Source of the DNA: Ghiorsea sp.
GTDB lineage: Bacteria > Pseudomonadota > Zetaproteobacteria > Mariprofundales > Mariprofundaceae
DNA length: 8,503 bases
Assembly: GCA_030950765.1 (NCBI GenBank)
Contig: JAUZQX010000137.1
Location: forward strand, 1 to 8,503
Reading direction: 5' to 3'
Shown: in pieces, positions 5,769 to 8,503 of the stretch
Position numbering within the stretch: the stretch's first letter is position 1
Layout of the letters: every line of letters begins with the position of its first letter
Notes under the pieces: model-generated
Seen by the model: only the letters and a program-made list of their open reading frames with translations
What the model was told of the DNA's origin: nothing
Databases searched by the model: none
Translations under genes and position numbers: made by a program

Positions 5769-6557
5769 ATGGGCATTCTTGAAGGTAAAAAAGGTTTGAT
5801 TTTGGGTTTGGCTAACAATAAGTCCATTGCTTGGGGTGTGGCGCAAGCTTGTCACCGTGAAGGTGCTGAACTTGGCTTTAACTATTTGGGTGAGCAGCTT
5901 GAAAAACGTGTGCGGCCTTTGGCTGAAAAAGTAGACTCAACATTGATTGAATCCATGGATGTGGGTGAAGATGCTGAAATGGATGCGTTTTTTGCTAAAG
6001 TTGAAGAAAAATGGGGTAAGATGGATTTTATGATTCATTCGATTGCTTTTGCCAATAAAGATGCACTACGCAATCCTTTTTCACAGTGTACACGTGAAGA
6101 CTTCCAACTTGCTATGGATATATCTGCATACTCGTTTGTAGCTTGCGCGCAACGCGCGGCAAAGATTATGAATGATGGTGGAAGCATGGTTACCATGACT
6201 TATTTGGGTGCGGAACGTGTGATTCCTGGTTATGGCATGATGGGGGTGGCGAAAGCTGCGCTTGAGGCTTCTACGCGGTATTTGGCAGAAGATTTGGGTA
6301 AGAGCCGTGGTATTCGTGTCAATGCGGTGTCATCAGGTCCTATTCGTACACTTGCAGCATCTGCAGTGGGTGACTTTCGTGAATTGATGGCAAAAAGTGC
6401 GCGAGGCTCTATGCTTGGTCGCAATGTGAGTCAAGATGAAGTAGGTAATACTACTGCATATTTAGCTTCTGACTTGGCATCTGGTGTTTCAGGTGAAGTG
6501 CATTATGTGGATGCAGGGTTCCACGTCGGTGCTGGCGATCCAGGTGTTGAAAAATAA
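5769..6557 (+). CDS. fabI: Enoyl-[acyl-carrier-protein] reductase [NADH] (FabI)
   Basis: FabI reduces trans-2-enoyl-ACP to acyl-ACP, the last step of each fatty acid elongation cycle, in the cytoplasm. The 262 residues equal the E. coli length and align without gaps over the N-terminal half. As a short-chain dehydrogenase-type protein it shows the FabI-specific NADH loop with NNKSIAWG (16-23), DV at 64-65, HSIAFA (90-95), the catalytic Tyr145 and Tyr155 with Lys162 (family pattern Y-x6-Y-x6-K), and SSGPIRTLAAS (188-198) near the substrate loop. Ala93 replaces the Gly93 of E. coli, a position where changes affect triclosan binding; Ala is normal in some FabI groups, including that of Staphylococcus aureus. 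AAAGGGG at 5757-5763 ends five bases before the ATG. aroC follows after 11 bp, so the two probably share a transcript. Confidence 0.96.
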   Translation: MGILEGKKGLILGLANNKSIAWGVAQACHREGAELGFNYLGEQLEKRVRPLAEKVDSTLIESMDVGEDAEMDAFFAKVEEKWGKMDFMIHSIAFANKDALRNPFSQCTREDFQLAMDISAYSFVACAQRAAKIMNDGGSMVTMTYLGAERVIPGYGMMGVAKAALEASTRYLAEDLGKSRGIRVNAVSSGPIRTLAASAVGDFRELMAKSARGSMLGRNVSQDEVGNTTAYLASDLASGVSGEVHYVDAGFHVGAGDPGVEK

Positions 6558-6568
6558 AGGGTTATTAA

Positions 6569-7630
6569 ATGTCAGGTTCTAGTTTTGGGCAAATATTTCG
6601 TGTAAGCACAGCAGGTGAATCACACGGCAAAGCATTGGTTGCCATTGTTGAAGGCTGCCCAGCTGGTGTAGCGTTATCGGAAGCAGATATTCAACCTGAT
6701 TTGGACAAACGCAAACCAGGTCAATCCAGATATACGACACAACGCCGTGAAGCGGATGAAGTGGAAATTTTATCGGGTGTATTTGATGGTAAAACTACAG
6801 GTTGCCCGATTGCATTATTGATTCGTAATACTGATCAACGCAGTAAAGATTATTCCGACATCAAAGATAAGTTTCGCCCAGGGCATGCCGACTTCACTTT
6901 TCATGCCAAGTATGGGTTTAGAGATTACCGTGGTGGTGGGCGATCATCAGCGCGTGAAACAGCCATGCGTGTGGCAGCAGGTGCGGTGGCACGTAAGTTT
7001 TTAGCCAGTTCAGGTGTTTCTATCCATGGTTGGGTAGACCAAATTGGCCCTGTGAAGATAAACCCAAACAACTTTTCTTTTGACGAAATTTATAACAATC
7101 CATTCTTTTGCCCTGATGCAAAAGCTGCGACAGAAATGGCTGACTTTATGGATAAACTGCGTAAAACAGGTGATTCCATTGGGGCATCAGTCACTGTGGA
7201 AGCCACAGGCGTACCCGCGGGTTTGGGTGAGCCTGTATTTGATCGTATTGATGCGGATTTAGCCAAAGCCATGATGAGTATCCAAGCTGTTAAAGCCGTG
7301 GAAGTGGGTGATGGTTTTGCGTGTGTTGAAGCTCACGGTTCCGAATTTGGTGATGCTATTCGTAAAGATGGCTTTCAAAGTAATCATGCAGGTGGTGTGT
7401 TGGGTGGTATTACCAACGGTGATACCATTCATGTTCGTATGGGGCTAAAACCAACCTCGTCTATTTTGAAGCCGCGTCCAACTATTGATGTTCATGGCAA
7501 TGAAACAGAAATTATCACTAAAGGTCGCCATGACCCCTGTGTAGGCATTCGCGCAGTGCCGATTGCCGAAGCTATGCTTGCCTTAATACTTGCTGACCAC
7601 TTGCTTAGGCAACGTGCGAGTAGGTTATAA
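6569..7630 (+). CDS. aroC: Chorismate synthase (AroC)
   Basis: AroC converts 5-enolpyruvylshikimate-3-phosphate to chorismate, the branch point to aromatic amino acids, folate and quinones; it needs reduced FMN, supplied from outside the enzyme in bacteria. The 353 residues align end to end with the E. coli enzyme (361), differing by a slightly shorter C-terminus. All three family signatures are present: GESHGKALVAIVEG (16-29, with His19), the RGGGRSSARETAMRVAAGA block (121-139), and GRHDPCVGIRAVPIAEAM (319-336). His106 in FRPGHADFT and the FQSNHAGGVLGGI segment are also kept. The start has AAAGGG seven bases upstream, overlapping the end of fabI. Codon use resembles the his operon. No terminator follows; the next gene starts 31 bp later. 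Confidence 0.97.
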   Translation: MSGSSFGQIFRVSTAGESHGKALVAIVEGCPAGVALSEADIQPDLDKRKPGQSRYTTQRREADEVEILSGVFDGKTTGCPIALLIRNTDQRSKDYSDIKDKFRPGHADFTFHAKYGFRDYRGGGRSSARETAMRVAAGAVARKFLASSGVSIHGWVDQIGPVKINPNNFSFDEIYNNPFFCPDAKAATEMADFMDKLRKTGDSIGASVTVEATGVPAGLGEPVFDRIDADLAKAMMSIQAVKAVEVGDGFACVEAHGSEFGDAIRKDGFQSNHAGGVLGGITNGDTIHVRMGLKPTSSILKPRPTIDVHGNETEIITKGRHDPCVGIRAVPIAEAMLALILADHLLRQRASRL

Positions 7631-7661
7631 ATATTGTCCATTTAACTTTTAGGTATCCATC

Positions 7662-8503
7662 ATGAATAACTCTTTACAATGCCTGATTTGCGGTGCAAGT
7701 GACTCAGTTTCGCCAGTTGCGAAAGCAAGTCTTTCAGGGGCTGAAGTATATGATTTAGTACGCTGCTCTAGTTGTGAGGCTTCTTTTTTTTCACCTATGC
7801 CCTCACCAAGTGCATTGGCGGAGCATTATTCCAATGATTATACTTTTTATAAGGGTGACAATTATAAAGCACAGGGAAAAGGTTCAGCTTTTGCAAGAAA
7901 GTATCTTGCCCATAAGACATCAGGAAGATTATTGGATATTGGCTGTGCCAGTGGTGACTTTTTAGCAGGTGTACAACAAGGCTCACAGTGGCAAGTTTTT
8001 GGTACAGATATTAACCCCGAAGTGGTTGCTTCTGTGCAAGAAAAATTAGGTTTGGATGTGCGTGTTGGCGAAATTGAAAATGTGGCTTTTGATGCTGGTT
8101 TTTTTGATGTAGTCCGTGTGCAGGATATTCTTGAACATGTACCAGAACCACTAACTTTTTTAAAGGAATGTAGGCGTATTATCGACGATAAAGGAACTTT
8201 TCATTTGTCCGTACCCAATGGTTTAGCAGATGCACAAAATATCGTTGATTATTATAGAAAATATGACTCTCCTGCATTCAGTGGGGCAGGACATATTTAT
8301 TTTTTGTCGTTTCCCAGCTTACAGTTGTTATTTAAACAAGCAGGTTTTCGCATTGAAAAAGCATACAGTTATAATTTCAAAAAAGGTTTACGTAGTTTTT
8401 CGATGCTGCCCAAAAGTAAACATTGGCAGCGGGATCTAACGCCACCTGAAGCACAACAATCGGCATCTAACCAAGGTGAAACACATACGCATAAACAGCA
8501 GAA
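7662..8503 (+). CDS. SAM-dependent methyltransferase with N-terminal zinc-ribbon-like module (partial, runs off right edge)
   Basis: An ATG at 7662, with AGG eight bases upstream, opens a frame with no stop to the window end: 280 complete codons. Residues 1-45 contain two CxxC pairs, C7/C10 and C35/C38, spaced like a zinc ribbon. A class I methyltransferase domain follows: motif I LDIGCASGDFL (91-101), the acidic post-I motif GTDINPE (114-120), FDVVRVQDILEHVPEP (148-163), and a later strand-like SVPNG (183-187). The H-V-P pattern and overall order resemble the Methyltransf_23-type proteins, often found near surface-glycan genes; the N-terminal Cys module is common in that group. The substrate cannot be told. 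It lies 31 bp after aroC on the same strand, so it could be co-transcribed, but it shows no link to the shikimate pathway. The end of the read segment is hydrophilic and Gln/His/Thr-rich, so most of the catalytic domain is probably already included. Confidence 0.85.
   Translation, partial: MNNSLQCLICGASDSVSPVAKASLSGAEVYDLVRCSSCEASFFSPMPSPSALAEHYSNDYTFYKGDNYKAQGKGSAFARKYLAHKTSGRLLDIGCASGDFLAGVQQGSQWQVFGTDINPEVVASVQEKLGLDVRVGEIENVAFDAGFFDVVRVQDILEHVPEPLTFLKECRRIIDDKGTFHLSVPNGLADAQNIVDYYRKYDSPAFSGAGHIYFLSFPSLQLLFKQAGFRIEKAYSYNFKKGLRSFSMLPKSKHWQRDLTPPEAQQSASNQGETHTHKQQ

Noticed and set aside
6039..6050. Ala93 as proof of triclosan resistance
   Set aside because: Ala occurs at this position in FabI proteins that remain sensitive, so the residue alone does not show resistance.
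7774..8439. Small open frames on both strands inside the methyltransferase region (for example 7774-7965 and 8230-8439)
   Set aside because: The continuous frame from 7662 carries methyltransferase motifs in the right order, so these are out-of-frame shadows.
1..8503. CRISPR array, tRNA, rRNA, insertion sequence, phage or defence genes
   Set aside because: I saw no repeat-spacer pattern, no tRNA-like clover or CCA end, no transposase motifs or terminal inverted repeats, and no defence or phage domains.

Overview
The window is 8.5 kb of densely packed chromosome. Every gene I can support lies on the + strand, there is no mobile element or RNA gene, and most genes are housekeeping. The MurA, HisG (short form), HisD, HisB, HisH and AroC sequences look proteobacterial, and murA directly in front of hisG-hisD is an arrangement familiar from beta-, gamma- and some other Pseudomonadota. 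Composition is moderately AT-rich, with the channel gene visibly richer in AT than the biosynthetic genes. I suggest a Gram-negative, probably aquatic proteobacterium; a gamma- or zetaproteobacterium is plausible, but class cannot be fixed from this sequence alone.

Layout. Positions 1-120 hold an open frame entering from the left edge that may be the C-terminus of an upstream gene. A non-coding leader (121-271) contains an imperfect 20-bp palindrome and AT-rich promoter-like hexamers. A voltage-gated ion channel of the bacterial one-domain (NaChBac/NavAb-like) type follows at 272-1126. Its selectivity filter is TFEDWTD instead of the sodium-type TLESWSM or TLESWAS, so it is more likely a calcium-permeable channel. 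A short gap (1127-1214) carries a perfect 6-bp hairpin just before the murA ribosome binding site.

The operon murA-hisG-hisD-hisB-hisH runs from 1215 to 5689 with gaps of 8 bp or less and one 14-bp overlap. It joins the first committed step of peptidoglycan synthesis to four histidine enzymes: ATP phosphoribosyltransferase (step 1), imidazoleglycerol-phosphate synthase glutaminase subunit, imidazoleglycerol-phosphate dehydratase and histidinol dehydrogenase (last steps). hisC, hisA, hisF, hisI/E and the hisZ subunit needed by short HisG are not in the window and must lie elsewhere if the pathway is complete.

After a 79-bp gap with an extended -10 promoter candidate come fabI (enoyl-ACP reductase, fatty acid synthesis) and aroC (chorismate synthase, last step of the shikimate pathway), 11 bp apart. 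A SAM-dependent methyltransferase with an N-terminal four-cysteine zinc-ribbon-like module starts at 7662 and runs off the right edge still open.

I found no evidence of a new multi-gene system. The most interesting single item is the channel with its acidic pore filter; the zinc-ribbon methyltransferase is second.
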